The notes under the pieces: model-generated
Told to the model about the DNA's origin: nothing
The model's database searches: none
Seen by the model: the letters and a program-made list of their open reading frames with translations, nothing else
Made by a program: the position numbers and the translations under genes
Assembly: GCA_003511885.1 (NCBI GenBank)
Contig: DOIX01000117.1
Span: forward strand, 52,227-80,513
DNA: 28,287 nt
Direction of reading: 5' to 3'
Source: Cyanobacteria bacterium UBA11153
Lineage (GTDB): Bacteria; Cyanobacteriota; Cyanobacteriia; Cyanobacteriales; Coleofasciculaceae
Part shown: positions 1 through 7,738 of the stretch, one piece after another
Layout of the letters: each line of letters opens with the position of its first letter
How positions within the stretch are numbered: the first letter of the stretch is position 1

Positions 1-135
1 AATTTAGATGCGCCGCAGCTTACGTCTTTGGGTGAGCGGGGAGTGGGGAAGTCAAAATTTTCTCCCTCTCCACTTCCCATTCTCCACCAGGGCATCCGCT
101 TTTCCACTTCCCATTACTCTATTCCCCATGCCCTT
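1..135. repeat. Intergenic short-repeat spacer (STRR-like)
   Basis: The spacer contains repeated purine- or pyrimidine-biased words (gagtggggaag, ccacttcccatt twice, attccccat) typical of cyanobacterial degenerate heptanucleotide repeats. No open frame of note is seen. Confidence 0.5.
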
Positions 136-705
136 TCAGCGACTGACGGGTAAACCATTTTGACCTGAAGAATCAGAGAATAATAACTCGCAGACTGGTT
201 CATTTTGAGTGTAATTGCATGTATAGGTTGCCAGGAGAGCTGCTCGATCGTTGAAGACTCTCACATTATATTGATAATCTCTGGCAACCGTGCCAAACCG
301 ATTGACAAAGCGGTATCTGTCCAAATAGTCTAGCAGCGTCCACGGTTGACGGCTGACAACAAGATCCACTCGTTTTTGATCTTGATAAGCAATCCAATTA
401 GTCAAAAGCTTCCCACCAATCTCATTAAACTGTTCTCGTGCCCACCAGAAGCTAGGATCGGAGATATCAGTTTGGGAGATACTATTTATAGTAATAATAC
501 CCGGTCTTGGTAGTGACTCATTAGGTTTAAGTAAGTCTATTTCTAAGGGTACTAATGATGGCATTGGTGCTACTAATGGTTGTGGTAATGAAGGTTGAGG
601 AGTTAGGAGAGAAAAAATTCCCCAGCTCACGCCAAGTAGCAAAATAGATATCCTCTGGGAATTATGGGGTATGGAAAATAATATTTTCACCATCGCTATA
701 ACCAT
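136..705 (-). CDS. Conserved-type hypothetical protein with N-terminal membrane anchor
   Basis: No family is recognised with certainty. The frame is open to a TTG codon at 765, but the first ATG is at 705 (residues MVIAMVKILF) and another is at 693. The ATG at 705 is preferred because it starts just before a hydrophobic segment (about ISILLLGVSWGIFSLL) that would be a signal or anchor helix. A proline-rich linker (PQPSLPQPLVAPMPSL) follows, then a roughly 130-residue soluble domain rich in aromatic and charged residues (SFWWAREQF, DYLDRYRFVNRFG) with two cysteines (TCNYTQNEPVC) near the end that could form a disulfide. This suggests an exported globular domain tethered at the membrane. It is divergent from the next gene, and its 3' side is low-complexity repeat spacer. 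Neither neighbours nor sequence indicate a function. Confidence 0.6.
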   Translation of the reverse strand: MVIAMVKILFSIPHNSQRISILLLGVSWGIFSLLTPQPSLPQPLVAPMPSLVPLEIDLLKPNESLPRPGIITINSISQTDISDPSFWWAREQFNEIGGKLLTNWIAYQDQKRVDLVVSRQPWTLLDYLDRYRFVNRFGTVARDYQYNVRVFNDRAALLATYTCNYTQNEPVCELLFSDSSGQNGLPVSR

Positions 706-872
706 CTGTAGATAATTAGGAACTAAACCCGATTGTAATTCCCTCTCAAATCTAAGCAATGTCAATCAACCCTGTGTCTGGAAAAAATCATTGGTTTGGG
801 AACTAGAGATAAACCTACCACTAACCAATGACATTTCCCCAGCCCCATTCGTTCCCCAAAATTCAGAGTGCC

Positions 873-890
873 GTTGACAGTTGACAGTTA
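873..890 (+). repeat. Short tandem repeat gttgaca x2
   Basis: Two and a half copies of the heptamer GTTGACA lie in the divergent spacer between the first two genes. This is a typical cyanobacterial STRR. It resembles a -35 box but has no properly spaced -10, so it is read as a repeat, not a promoter. Confidence 0.5.
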
Positions 891-960
891 TAGCACTTCT
901 CGCTGGTGCAATTACACCATAAACTGTTTGAGAACTGGCAAATAGCCTGAGCCACTGCTG

Positions 961-966
961 TATAAT
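961..966 (+). promoter_or_regulatory. Candidate -10 box for the DUF3082 gene
   Basis: A consensus TATAAT lies 62 bases before the ATG at 1029. No good -35 is visible at 17 bp upstream, so this is a moderate to weak promoter call. Confidence 0.35.
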
Positions 967-1028
967 GGATCGGACTTACCCGAAGACCCAAATATCCAAT
1001 TATCAAGGAAAATCCTGCCAAAATTGAG

Positions 1029-1379
1029 ATGACGAATTCCACTCCCACACCCAACCCAGACACCCAACCCACTAACAACGAAGAAAATCTACCTGCACCA
1101 TTACGCTGTTTGACATCAGCCTTGATTGCAGGTGGATTAGCCACAGGTTGCTACTTTCTCACTGCTGCCATCGCCCAAAACTTTGCCAGTAAACCTCTCC
1201 CCAGTGCCAATGTCACAGCTATGAATATTGCGATCGCAGTCCGTACTCTGGTAGTAGGTGTTGCTAGCCTCGCCACCTTTGTTTTTGGTTTTGTCGCTGT
1301 TGGGTTGGTTGCTTTCGCTATCCAAGTTTCAATTAAAAAATTCAAAAATTCTCAATCATCTCTGACAAATACCCATTAA
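1029..1379 (+). CDS. DUF3082 family small membrane protein
   Basis: This 116-residue protein matches the cyanobacterial DUF3082 pattern as I know it: a polar, proline/threonine-rich N-terminus (about residues 1-22) followed by two hydrophobic stretches. The first is around residues 27-50 (CLTSALIAGGLATGCYFLTA). The second is around 73-102 (LVVGVASLATFVFGFVAVGL). They are separated by a loop with KPLPSAN, and the protein ends in a short basic tail (VSIKKFKNSQ). It is therefore predicted to be a two-helix or hairpin integral membrane protein. The family has no established function. The gene stands alone, divergent from the upstream gene and convergent with the phytase-like gene. Several frames antisense to it are open but lack protein-like features. 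Confidence 0.85.
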   Translation: MTNSTPTPNPDTQPTNNEENLPAPLRCLTSALIAGGLATGCYFLTAAIAQNFASKPLPSANVTAMNIAIAVRTLVVGVASLATFVFGFVAVGLVAFAIQVSIKKFKNSQSSLTNTH

Positions 1380-1479
1380 TCATCGCCAAAGAGTCAGACA
1401 ACCATAAGCCAAAGTCTACTCGATGGCGAACCCAATCATTAATCAAGTCATTATGGATGATTCCTGCTAGTTCTTTTGC

Positions 1480-2652
1480 TTAAGTTTTGAGACTAAATAA
1501 AAGAAATTGCGTTACCTGAGAATTGCTGAAATTATTATCGCTGACTAAAATCAAACTCTGACTACCATCTGGCAGGCGAGGACCGAAAGTCATCCCTTCC
1601 AAATTATCCAGATAAATCCCCAAATCAGTTAAATCTAGGAGCAATTGTTTTTTGACAGGAGCGATAGTAGAAATGTCTTCTTGAAAACTGACAATACTGG
1701 AAGTATCGCTAGCACCACCGAGGGTAATCTGATAAATTTTAGCTCCATTCCCCAATAAACCGTAGCTCCGCTCTAAACTAAGAAAATGACCCCCTGTATC
1801 CAAGGCGATTAATTCGGTTAAACCATTATCTAACGCCCCTTGAGGAGGGTAGTCGAGCAGATATAAATGTTCGGCAACTAGGATGGGGGGAATAGTTCCT
1901 CCTAGTAAATAGTGGAGGAGACGAATTCTGGGACTTTCTGTTGAGTTCGATGGTAAAGTATCTTGAATTAAAGCGGATTCTGTAGCAGTAAATAGACGAA
2001 AGGGATCCCCACTGGCTGCGGCTAAAGTATTGGGTTCTAATGTTAAGGGTTCAAAGCCTAAGTTTTCTTGTACGCCACGGGGTGTTTGGGCTTCCGCTGT
2101 ATTATTATTGGAGAGAAAGCGATCCGGAATTCGTAAGTTTTCCTGTAATTGTCCGGTTTTTTGGTCAAACTCTCGGATAAATGGTGCAATACCTTTACTG
2201 GGAACTCCTTCACTGGAAATAAATACCGTTCCTTTCGGAGACAAAGCAATGCCTTCGGGGTCAATATTTCCTGGGCTATAGTTTTTGCCATTTTCATCTT
2301 TAATGAAGGTAACATCTTCAATTTTGATGTCGGCAATACCTATTTTTTCGGGATCTTTGCTGTTGATAGTGAGAGCGAGAGTGTAAAATCTGGCTGGTGC
2401 GAGATTGGAACGATCGTCAGAAAGAGCTAAAATGCGATCGCGCCCTCTGTCATAAGTTAAGGCAGATAAGCCGCCCACAGGTGTATCCTCGTATTTCATG
2501 TCAGGGAGTTTGTACTCGCCTAAGAAGTTGAGGGATAAGTCGAGAAAGGTACGCTGTTGGGCGGTGATGACTTGGGTACAACCTGTGGTGAAAGTACTCA
2601 AGAGGGCGATCGCGATCGCCAATATGAGGGAAAATAATCTTGGTTTAGTCAT
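1480..2652 (-). CDS. Esterase-like activity of phytase family lipoprotein
   Basis: This is a 390-residue exported protein with a lipoprotein signal: a basic start, a hydrophobic core (LILAIAIALLSTF) and a lipobox ending at Cys25 (TTGC). The remainder fits the phytase-like family (Pfam Phytase-like, beta-propeller). Diagnostic segments in order are GGLSALTYDRGRDRILALSDD, then NIDPEGIALSPKGTVFISSEG, ENLGFEPLTLEP, ALDTGGHFLSLERSYG, and LDNLEGMTFGPRLPDG followed by ILVSDNN near the C-terminus. Members are secreted or lipid-anchored six-bladed propellers sometimes annotated as esterase-like; the true substrate is not established. The length is normal and the frame intact. It is divergent from the TPR gene with about 150 bp between likely starts, so the two may share a control region. 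No partner genes suggest a pathway. Confidence 0.88.
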   Translation of the reverse strand: MTKPRLFSLILAIAIALLSTFTTGCTQVITAQQRTFLDLSLNFLGEYKLPDMKYEDTPVGGLSALTYDRGRDRILALSDDRSNLAPARFYTLALTINSKDPEKIGIADIKIEDVTFIKDENGKNYSPGNIDPEGIALSPKGTVFISSEGVPSKGIAPFIREFDQKTGQLQENLRIPDRFLSNNNTAEAQTPRGVQENLGFEPLTLEPNTLAAASGDPFRLFTATESALIQDTLPSNSTESPRIRLLHYLLGGTIPPILVAEHLYLLDYPPQGALDNGLTELIALDTGGHFLSLERSYGLLGNGAKIYQITLGGASDTSSIVSFQEDISTIAPVKKQLLLDLTDLGIYLDNLEGMTFGPRLPDGSQSLILVSDNNFSNSQVTQFLLFSLKT

Positions 2653-2800
2653 AAAATTGGGCGGATTTATGGTGACAACGGTAGATGAATCTAGATTCCG
2701 ACTTATTGTACTTATTTAGGATCGCTTTTTGGGATCCGCTCTGGGCAGAAACTTTATCCTTAAGTATATCGTCAATCGGGTTATGAGTAGTACGATGATT

Positions 2801-4078
2801 ATGAAATTCAACCATTTACAAACCAATTTTTACATCCCCGACTTCTTAAAGAAGTCGGGGATGTGGTGGAAGTCAGGTATCTTAACAGGTATATGGACTT
2901 TTATTTTACTATTATCTTTTAGTTCAGTAACATTAGCCCAAAGGAATCGACAGATAGAAGCACCGATTTTAAACCCACTAGAAATCCCAACAAATAATGA
3001 CCCCCTCTTGCCAAATCCACCAGTAGAAAGACCTTTAAGTCCCTTAGAAGAATACAATTTAAGGGAAGCTTTGGCGGAATTGAATAATGAAGCAAACGCT
3101 GAAATTAATGGTGGAAATAAAGTCAAAGCATTTGAAATTTGGTATCGGGAAATTCGCTTGCGCCGGGTACTAGGAGGTCCCCTAGAAGAAGTACCAGCTT
3201 TGGGTAGAGTTGGGGAAATTGCCTGGAGCAAAAATTATAAACCAGAGACACAGCTTATTACATCCAGATTGAAAACCATTCAACAGGAAGCTGAGGCAAA
3301 AGGCAGTTTAGATAAACCTTTGTTACATGCTTTAGGTAAAGCTTATCTCCAAGTACGAGTACCTGGGCAAGCTTTAGCCATCTACAATCAAATTTTAGCT
3401 GATAGTCGTCAGCGGCAAGACGAGAAAGAGGAAGAAGAAATTCTCAAAATCATCGCCCAATTACATTTAGCATGGTTTGATTATGCCCAAGCAGCGGGGA
3501 CTTATCAAGAGTTGCTGAATCTAGCGCAAACAAATAGCAATCACATTAATGAAATAGCTTATATAGAAGAATTAATTAATATTTATAACCAATCCCGGCA
3601 AAGGGAAAAATCTTTGCTGATGAAAGAACAATTACTAGCACTTTACCGCAATCCAGAAGAGCTAATTAAGGTTCCCGGTTTGAAAATTGCGATCGCAACC
3701 GATTATGAAGCCCTAGATAAAGCAGAAAAAGCTTCGGAAATATACCAGGAAGCCTATAAAGAAGCCTTGGCGTTAAATCAGTTTGCTGAGGCTAGTGATG
3801 CTTTAGAAAGGCTAGGTAAACTTTACTCTGCTGACGATCAACCAGAGGTGGCATTACAAGTTTATGAAGTTCTTGTTTGGGTTGAACAGCAATCTTATAA
3901 TGCCTTTGGCTTAATGAATGCTTACGATCAAATGGGACAGATTTATTTAGATCAGAAAAACTATGTTAAAGCTTTGGAATATTTTCAGCAAGGATTGGAT
4001 TTAGCTAAGTTATTGCAGCATCAGGAAACATATTTTGCCCGTCAAATTGAGCGAGTGAATCAGGAAAAATCTCCTTGA
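2801..4078 (+). CDS. Secreted tetratricopeptide-repeat protein
   Basis: The frame opens with TTG at 2729, and ATG candidates are at 2783, 2795, 2801 and 2861. A clear signal peptide begins at the ATG at 2861 (MWWKSGILTGIW, hydrophobic core, SVTLAQ cleavage-like end). The ATG at 2801 (MKFNHLQ) gives a longer n-region and is used here as a compromise. The DNA between these two codons is mostly a perfect palindrome, so the extra residues (IPDFLKKSG) are repeat-encoded. The mature protein is alpha-helical with TPR-like units such as ALGKAYLQVRVPGQALAIYNQIL, SEIYQEAYKEALAL, LERLGKLYSADDQPEVALQVYEVL and MGQIYLDQKNYVKALEYFQQ. It probably scaffolds protein interactions in the periplasm. No catalytic motif is seen. 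Confidence 0.8.
   Translation: MKFNHLQTNFYIPDFLKKSGMWWKSGILTGIWTFILLLSFSSVTLAQRNRQIEAPILNPLEIPTNNDPLLPNPPVERPLSPLEEYNLREALAELNNEANAEINGGNKVKAFEIWYREIRLRRVLGGPLEEVPALGRVGEIAWSKNYKPETQLITSRLKTIQQEAEAKGSLDKPLLHALGKAYLQVRVPGQALAIYNQILADSRQRQDEKEEEEILKIIAQLHLAWFDYAQAAGTYQELLNLAQTNSNHINEIAYIEELINIYNQSRQREKSLLMKEQLLALYRNPEELIKVPGLKIAIATDYEALDKAEKASEIYQEAYKEALALNQFAEASDALERLGKLYSADDQPEVALQVYEVLVWVEQQSYNAFGLMNAYDQMGQIYLDQKNYVKALEYFQQGLDLAKLLQHQETYFARQIERVNQEKSP
2832..2864. repeat. Perfect 16-bp-arm palindrome inside the TPR gene
   Basis: The left arm acatccccgacttctt (2832-2847), a single a at 2848, and the exact reverse complement at 2849-2864. It belongs to a type of palindromic repeat that recurs in cyanobacterial genomes (from memory). 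Its last bases include the ATG at 2861. Confidence 0.85.
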
Positions 4079-4165
4079 TCTCGGCAATTGGCTGCTGCTA
4101 TAGTTCTGTAATGAAGATTTTTCAACAGACTCAAAATAGTTGCTGCGTAACTCCTAAATTAGCAA

Positions 4166-5542
4166 TTAACCATTAACAAGTAGCATCTCAACCGTAAAAG
4201 TGCTACCAACACCCACCTTACTTTCAACGTGAATAGTACCTTGATGGGATTGAACAATCGCCTTAGCAATTGCCAATCCCAATCCGGAGCCTCCAGTGCG
4301 GCGAGAGCGATCGCTTTTGATACGATAGAAGCGATCGAATATGCGCGATTGTTCTTCTGGAGGAATACCAATACCTGTATCTTGTACCTGAATGATAGCA
4401 TTGCGATGGCGCGAAGCGCCCGCGATGCGATCGCGACTATCTAAAATAACCCGTACATTCCCCTCCGCTAGAGTATATTGAATCGCATTAACAATTAAAT
4501 TAGAAACTAGCCGATAAAGTTGTGCTGAATCTCCTAATACTGCCAAATTATTTTTGACACGAACGTCAGATGTTATAGTTATTTTAGAAGCCATCGCTAA
4601 GGGCGTAAATTCTTCTACTAAGTCGCTCACTATATCGTTCAAACAGCACTTTTCCCTCCGAATTTGGATAGCTTCTCGATCCATACGACTCAATAATAAC
4701 AAATCAGCAACTAACTGAGTTAAACGTCGATTTTGACGTTCAATGGTTCCTAAAATATCCCGCGCCTCTTTTTGCTCTAAATCAGGGATTAATAAAGCTG
4801 ATTCTATCGTAGCTTGTGTGGCGGCTAAAGGAGTGCGTAATTCGTGGGCAGCATCAGCAGTAAACTGTTGAATTTGTTGGTAAGATCGATAAATAGGTTC
4901 CATCGCTAACCCCGCTAACCACCAACTAGCACTACCAACTATAATCAATGAAATTGGGATACCCAATATCAATACCCATCTCACAGTTTTGAGATAATCT
5001 TCAAAATCTTTCCAAGATCGTCCTACCTGAAAATATCCCCAATCTTGACTATCCTGGGTATGGAGAGATAGAGAAATTTGGCGATATAAATTACCATCAT
5101 TATCAGATATATTCTGGCTATATTCTTTGTTTAAAATAGGGGAGATTCCTGAAGGATAACTACCTGCGATCGCAATTAAACTTCCCGATAGATCGAAAAT
5201 TTTAACATAATAACTACCTCCATCAATCGCACTAACAACGTGGCGTTGTCGATTAGCATTGTCCAAAACACAACTAGTACCAACCAAACAGAAATTAGGC
5301 AAAAAATCTCTAACAATAGGTTCCAACCTTCCAGGTTGCTTAAGTTTAAGTTCCAGAGAATCATGCAATGTCCCTGCTACTGATTCTAACTCCCTATCTA
5401 GAGTAACAGAATGAGCGTGAGCGATAGACTTATAAACACCAAACCCCAACAGACTCAAAATTAAACCCATAACTCCCGAATAATAAAGCGCCAATCGCCA
5501 GCGAGTTTTGGCAAAAAGATTATACTCTTTATCTATACTCAT
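4166..5542 (-). CDS. rppB: RppB-type sensor histidine kinase
   Basis: This is a 458-residue membrane kinase. TM1 spans about residues 18-40. A periplasmic sensor region of about 145 residues follows, then TM2 at about 187-213. The HisKA domain has the phosphoacceptor H233 in AAHELRTPLA. The catalytic ATPase domain has the N box (NLIVNAIQYT), G1 (VQDTGIGIPPEEQ), F box (FDRFYR) and G2 (GGSGLGLAIAK). It pairs with the OmpR-type regulator 65 bases upstream, the gene order of cyanobacterial RppA/RppB (the NrsR/NrsS pair of Synechocystis, which controls a nickel efflux operon). A metal efflux pump in the same strand run supports a metal- or redox-sensing role. The periplasmic loop has two cysteines (C85, C91) that could matter for sensing. 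A GC-rich repeat is inserted between N and G1 boxes. The subfamily name is by resemblance and context. Confidence 0.85.
   Translation of the reverse strand: MSIDKEYNLFAKTRWRLALYYSGVMGLILSLLGFGVYKSIAHAHSVTLDRELESVAGTLHDSLELKLKQPGRLEPIVRDFLPNFCLVGTSCVLDNANRQRHVVSAIDGGSYYVKIFDLSGSLIAIAGSYPSGISPILNKEYSQNISDNDGNLYRQISLSLHTQDSQDWGYFQVGRSWKDFEDYLKTVRWVLILGIPISLIIVGSASWWLAGLAMEPIYRSYQQIQQFTADAAHELRTPLAATQATIESALLIPDLEQKEARDILGTIERQNRRLTQLVADLLLLSRMDREAIQIRREKCCLNDIVSDLVEEFTPLAMASKITITSDVRVKNNLAVLGDSAQLYRLVSNLIVNAIQYTLAEGNVRVILDSRDRIAGASRHRNAIIQVQDTGIGIPPEEQSRIFDRFYRIKSDRSRRTGGSGLGLAIAKAIVQSHQGTIHVESKVGVGSTFTVEMLLVNG
4408..4420. repeat. GC-rich hairpin repeat embedded in rppB
   Basis: ggcgcgaagcgcc forms a 5-bp stem with a 3-nt loop. 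It is flanked by gcgat words and a HIP1 site, giving a GC-rich block of about 35 bp (about 4400-4437). It encodes the arginine-rich RDRIAGASRHR between the N and G1 boxes of the kinase, a place that tolerates insertions. Confidence 0.55.
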
Positions 5543-5578
5543 AATATTTGTAAAAAAGTTCAGGACTAAAGAAGCTTG

Positions 5579-5621
5579 ATTAGCGATTAGCGATTAACCA
5601 TTAGCCATTAGCCATTAGCCA
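5579..5621. repeat. Short tandem repeat (ATTAGCG / CCATTAG) at the end of rppA
   Basis: Tandem heptamers attagcg then ccattag occupy the gap between rppB and rppA. The last codons of rppA (MANG and the TAA stop) are written in this repeat, so the extreme C-terminus is repeat-derived. Confidence 0.75.
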
Positions 5622-6315
5622 TATTTTGCAAATTTAAACGATAGCCCAAACCATGAACAGTTTCAATAGGAATTGCACAACCCATAGACTCAAGCTTGCG
5701 GCGCAGGAGACGCATTTGCGCCGCCACCACATTACTAATAGGCTCCGCACCCATATCCCAAAGTTGATTGCGAATTTGGTCGCTAGTAACAATTTGGTTA
5801 GGATGATTCATAAAATACTCCAAAAGTTGAAATTCTTTATTAGTCAAAGAAACAACCTGTTTATTACCATCATAATCGATCCGAAAAACACTATAACTAC
5901 CATAATCTAAAGTAAGATTACCAACTTGAAGTTGTTGAGGTTGAATTTGAGGACTTCTCCGCTGAAGTGCCCGCAATCTTGCCAAAAGTTCTGCCATTCT
6001 AAAGGGCTTGACTAAATAATCATCTGCCCCCGCATCCAAACCTGTTACCATGTCTTGTAATTCATCTTTAGCCGTTAGCATTAATACAGGCAATGGATTC
6101 TTTTGCTTCCGCAACCGACGCAGTAATTCTAACCCCGAAATTTCAGGTACTAACCAGTCAAAAATAGCCAGGGTATAATGAGTATCTGGGATTTCTAAAT
6201 AACCCCAAGCTTCCATACCATCTAGCGCCCAATCAACTATATATTTTTCCTGGTTTAGGGTACGTTTAATTGCAGCACCTAAATCTGGTTCATCTTCAAG
6301 TAGTAGTACTCTCAT
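5608..6315 (-). CDS. rppA: RppA-type OmpR-family response regulator
   Basis: This is a 235-residue regulator. The REC domain (1-115) has an acidic pocket E7/D8, phosphoacceptor D53 (LAIFDWLVP), T81 and K103 (LVKPF). A winged-helix Trans_reg_C domain covers about 128-228 and includes SLTNKEFQLLEYFMNHP, the recognition-helix region SNVVAAQMRLLRRKL and the terminal hairpin ETVHGLGYRL. It is transcribed before the kinase gene with a 65-bp gap. OmpR-type regulators bind tandem direct repeats of about 11-bp period. Exactly such repeats (ATTTCAT, N4, ATTTCAT) lie upstream of the DUF2808, RND pump and adaptor genes in this window, which makes those genes its probable targets (inference). No such box was seen before its own start. 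The RppA name rests on family resemblance and neighbours. Confidence 0.88.
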   Translation of the reverse strand: MRVLLLEDEPDLGAAIKRTLNQEKYIVDWALDGMEAWGYLEIPDTHYTLAIFDWLVPEISGLELLRRLRKQKNPLPVLMLTAKDELQDMVTGLDAGADDYLVKPFRMAELLARLRALQRRSPQIQPQQLQVGNLTLDYGSYSVFRIDYDGNKQVVSLTNKEFQLLEYFMNHPNQIVTSDQIRNQLWDMGAEPISNVVAAQMRLLRRKLESMGCAIPIETVHGLGYRLNLQNMANG

Positions 6316-6343
6316 AGAAGTAATTGATCTAGAATTGAGGTTC

Positions 6344-6369
6344 GTAGTAAGCGCTTAAGCGCTTACTAC
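6344..6369. repeat. Perfect 26-bp palindrome upstream of rppA
   Basis: The arm gtagtaagcgctt (6344-6356) is followed immediately by its reverse complement (6357-6369). It lies 29 bp before the rppA start and after the DUF2808 gene. There is no T-run on either side, so it is not a classical terminator. It could be an interspersed palindromic repeat or an operator. Confidence 0.7.
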
Positions 6370-6423
6370 AAGCTTTTTGGCTAACTTTTTGTAGTATACT
6401 TGCTCCTACTAATAGATCTCAAT

Positions 6424-6903
6424 TTAGTTGTAAGTTTGGATATTGGCTGTACCAATTGGTATCTGTGCTGTCATGCCAACTTGGGTAATAAATACATGAT
6501 AAAGCCAATCGTGAGCCAGATAAAATGGCGTTTTAACTCCCTTCATTTCAATTGACAGTCTAGTGCCAGGAGACACGGGTTGGGTAAAAGCAATTGTCGC
6601 GTTTGTGTCATTGATTGAAATAGTGGCATCAATCTTATTTCCTCCATCATCTGTCACCTCGATTCCCTGACTAATCCTGATACCTTCAGGCAAATGAATC
6701 GAGAGTTTAGAAATAGTATTTCCCGCAACCTTTAGCTCAAAATGATGAGTGGCATTGGGTACGCGAGCGCTATTAGGATGTGCGCCACTGTGAACAAAAT
6801 GCGTAACATTTTGATAAGCGCTAGGGTTGTGATATGCCCGTGCAGCAGGAACTAATGAGGTTAATGCTAAGGTTAATGTAGCTGTGCAAAGTAGCCGTTT
6901 CAT
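6424..6903 (-). CDS. Secreted DUF2808 protein
   Basis: This 159-residue protein has a signal peptide (MKRLLCTATLTLALTSLVPA, cleavage after ARA at about residue 23). The mature domain contains motifs of cyanobacterial DUF2808 proteins as I know them: FELKVAGNTISKLSIHLPEG, a middle part with DATISINDTNATIAF, and VSPGTRLSIEMKGVKTPF near the end. It is probably an exported beta-sandwich protein; no biochemical function is established. The start is well supported by AAGGAGA seven bases before the ATG. A direct repeat matching the proposed RppA box lies 62 bp upstream, so it is likely co-regulated with the metal efflux genes and may belong to the same envelope stress response (inference). Confidence 0.8.
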   Translation of the reverse strand: MKRLLCTATLTLALTSLVPAARAYHNPSAYQNVTHFVHSGAHPNSARVPNATHHFELKVAGNTISKLSIHLPEGIRISQGIEVTDDGGNKIDATISINDTNATIAFTQPVSPGTRLSIEMKGVKTPFYLAHDWLYHVFITQVGMTAQIPIGTANIQTYN

Positions 6904-6964
6904 AAGTGTTCTCCTTAATAATTTGGCTCAAAATGCTTTCTATTGACTAAATTAACAGGTATTT

Positions 6965-6982
6965 ATGAAATTCCAATGAAAT
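6965..6982 (-). promoter_or_regulatory. Candidate RppA box upstream of the DUF2808 gene
   Basis: Read on the minus strand it is ATTTCAT-TGGA-ATTTCAT, two identical heptamers with an 11-bp period, 61 bases before the ATG. The same arrangement occurs upstream of the RND pump and the adaptor gene. The layout is that of an OmpR/PhoB-type regulator site. Confidence 0.6.
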
Positions 6983-7085
6983 ATAGCGACATTCATCTGG
7001 ATAAAATACACCTCATAAACTCGGTATCTGTTACCCCTATTGTTAGTCTGGAAAAGTCACTAAGCTGCTGGAGCATTTAAACTTT

Positions 7086-7107
7086 ATATCCTCGCGAGCG
7101 AGGACGC
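7086..7107. repeat. GC-rich inverted repeat (gcgagcg / cgctcgc)
   Basis: gcgagcg-agga-cgctcgc forms a 7-bp stem with a 4-nt loop inside an AT-rich spacer downstream of the lipoprotein gene. Words of this kind (gcgagcgaggacgctcgc) occur as interspersed repeats in filamentous cyanobacteria (from memory). It could also slow transcription leaving the lipoprotein gene, but no T-run follows. Confidence 0.55.
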
Positions 7108-7167
7108 TCGCACTACAACGATTTCACGATTTCGTAATAACCACTTTAGACGCAAGGGCAGCTTACA

Positions 7168-7632
7168 CTATTTACTAAAGCTAAACCTACCTTCAGCTTT
7201 TTCACCATTAATATCTGCTGTAATCTTCACCTGATACTCACCAGTGGCTTTCCCAGGAAGCAAAGCCGCATAATGTTTTCCCTCAGCATCATAGGAGAGG
7301 TTTAGAGTTTTTTGGGTTCCATCTGGTAGCTGAATTTGAGCTGTTACTTTAGCATTCGGTATTGCTTCATGATTGTCACCTTTTTGGAGGAATAAATCCA
7401 AGTGAGTACCGCTATTTTCATTCTCAGGTACAAGCTCTAAGTGATACTTCCCCGACTCCACAACTTCACCACCTTTAGATGATTTTACATCGTCAGATTT
7501 AGCACTAGATTCTGAAGGAGAAGCAGCAGAAGTATTAGAAGAATTACCAACTTCACTCCCACTACCACACCCCCCCAACCAAAACAATCCCAAACTCCCA
7601 ATCACCACCAAACCCAACTTAAACAAATTCAT
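7168..7632 (-). CDS. Small lipoprotein with FixH/YtkA-like Ig fold domain
   Basis: This is a protein of about 154 residues. The ATG at 7632 is chosen over the GTG one codon earlier because GGAGG lies seven bases before the ATG. It has a lipoprotein signal with lipobox LGGC (hydrophobic GLVVIGSLGLFWLGGC) and a Ser-rich linker. The domain of about 95 residues includes SGKYHLELVPENENSGTHLD, an AKVTAQIQLPDGTQKTLNLS strand pair and GKATGEYQVKITADINGEKA. The fold resembles FixH/YtkA-like domains, which often accompany metal transporters; this is a pattern-level guess. It lies 103 bp downstream of the RND pump on the same strand and is probably co-transcribed, so an accessory periplasmic role in metal efflux is likely. 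No obvious Met/His metal motif is present in it. Confidence 0.72.
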   Translation of the reverse strand: MNLFKLGLVVIGSLGLFWLGGCGSGSEVGNSSNTSAASPSESSAKSDDVKSSKGGEVVESGKYHLELVPENENSGTHLDLFLQKGDNHEAIPNAKVTAQIQLPDGTQKTLNLSYDAEGKHYAALLPGKATGEYQVKITADINGEKAEGRFSFSK

Positions 7633-7680
7633 CACAACACCTCCAAAAAATCATAAAACCCAACCCAAGACTTAAAAAAA

Positions 7681-7720
7681 CCTTTGCGCCCTTTGCGCCT
7701 TCCTTTGCGCTCTTTGCATT
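7681..7720. repeat. Short tandem repeat CTTTGCGC x4
   Basis: Four degenerate copies of ctttgcgc (the last is ctttgcat) lie between the lipoprotein and pump genes. This is a known type of cyanobacterial intergenic repeat. Confidence 0.75.
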
Positions 7721-7738
7721 AAAAAAAACCATCAAACC

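Noticed and set aside
873..890. Tandem TTGACA as a -35 promoter
   Set aside because: No -10 at 16-18 bp; the tandem heptamer is better explained as a short repeat.
863..1345. Three minus-strand open frames (93, 62 and 64 codons) opposite the DUF3082 gene
   Set aside because: They lie antisense to a recognisable gene, have no domain and no ribosome site, and one overlaps its promoter. They are shadows.
7681..7720. CRISPR-like array
   Set aside because: The units are 8-10 bp without unique spacers. The same holds for the clusters at 5579-5621 and 21189-21305; no CRISPR repeat or cas gene is seen.
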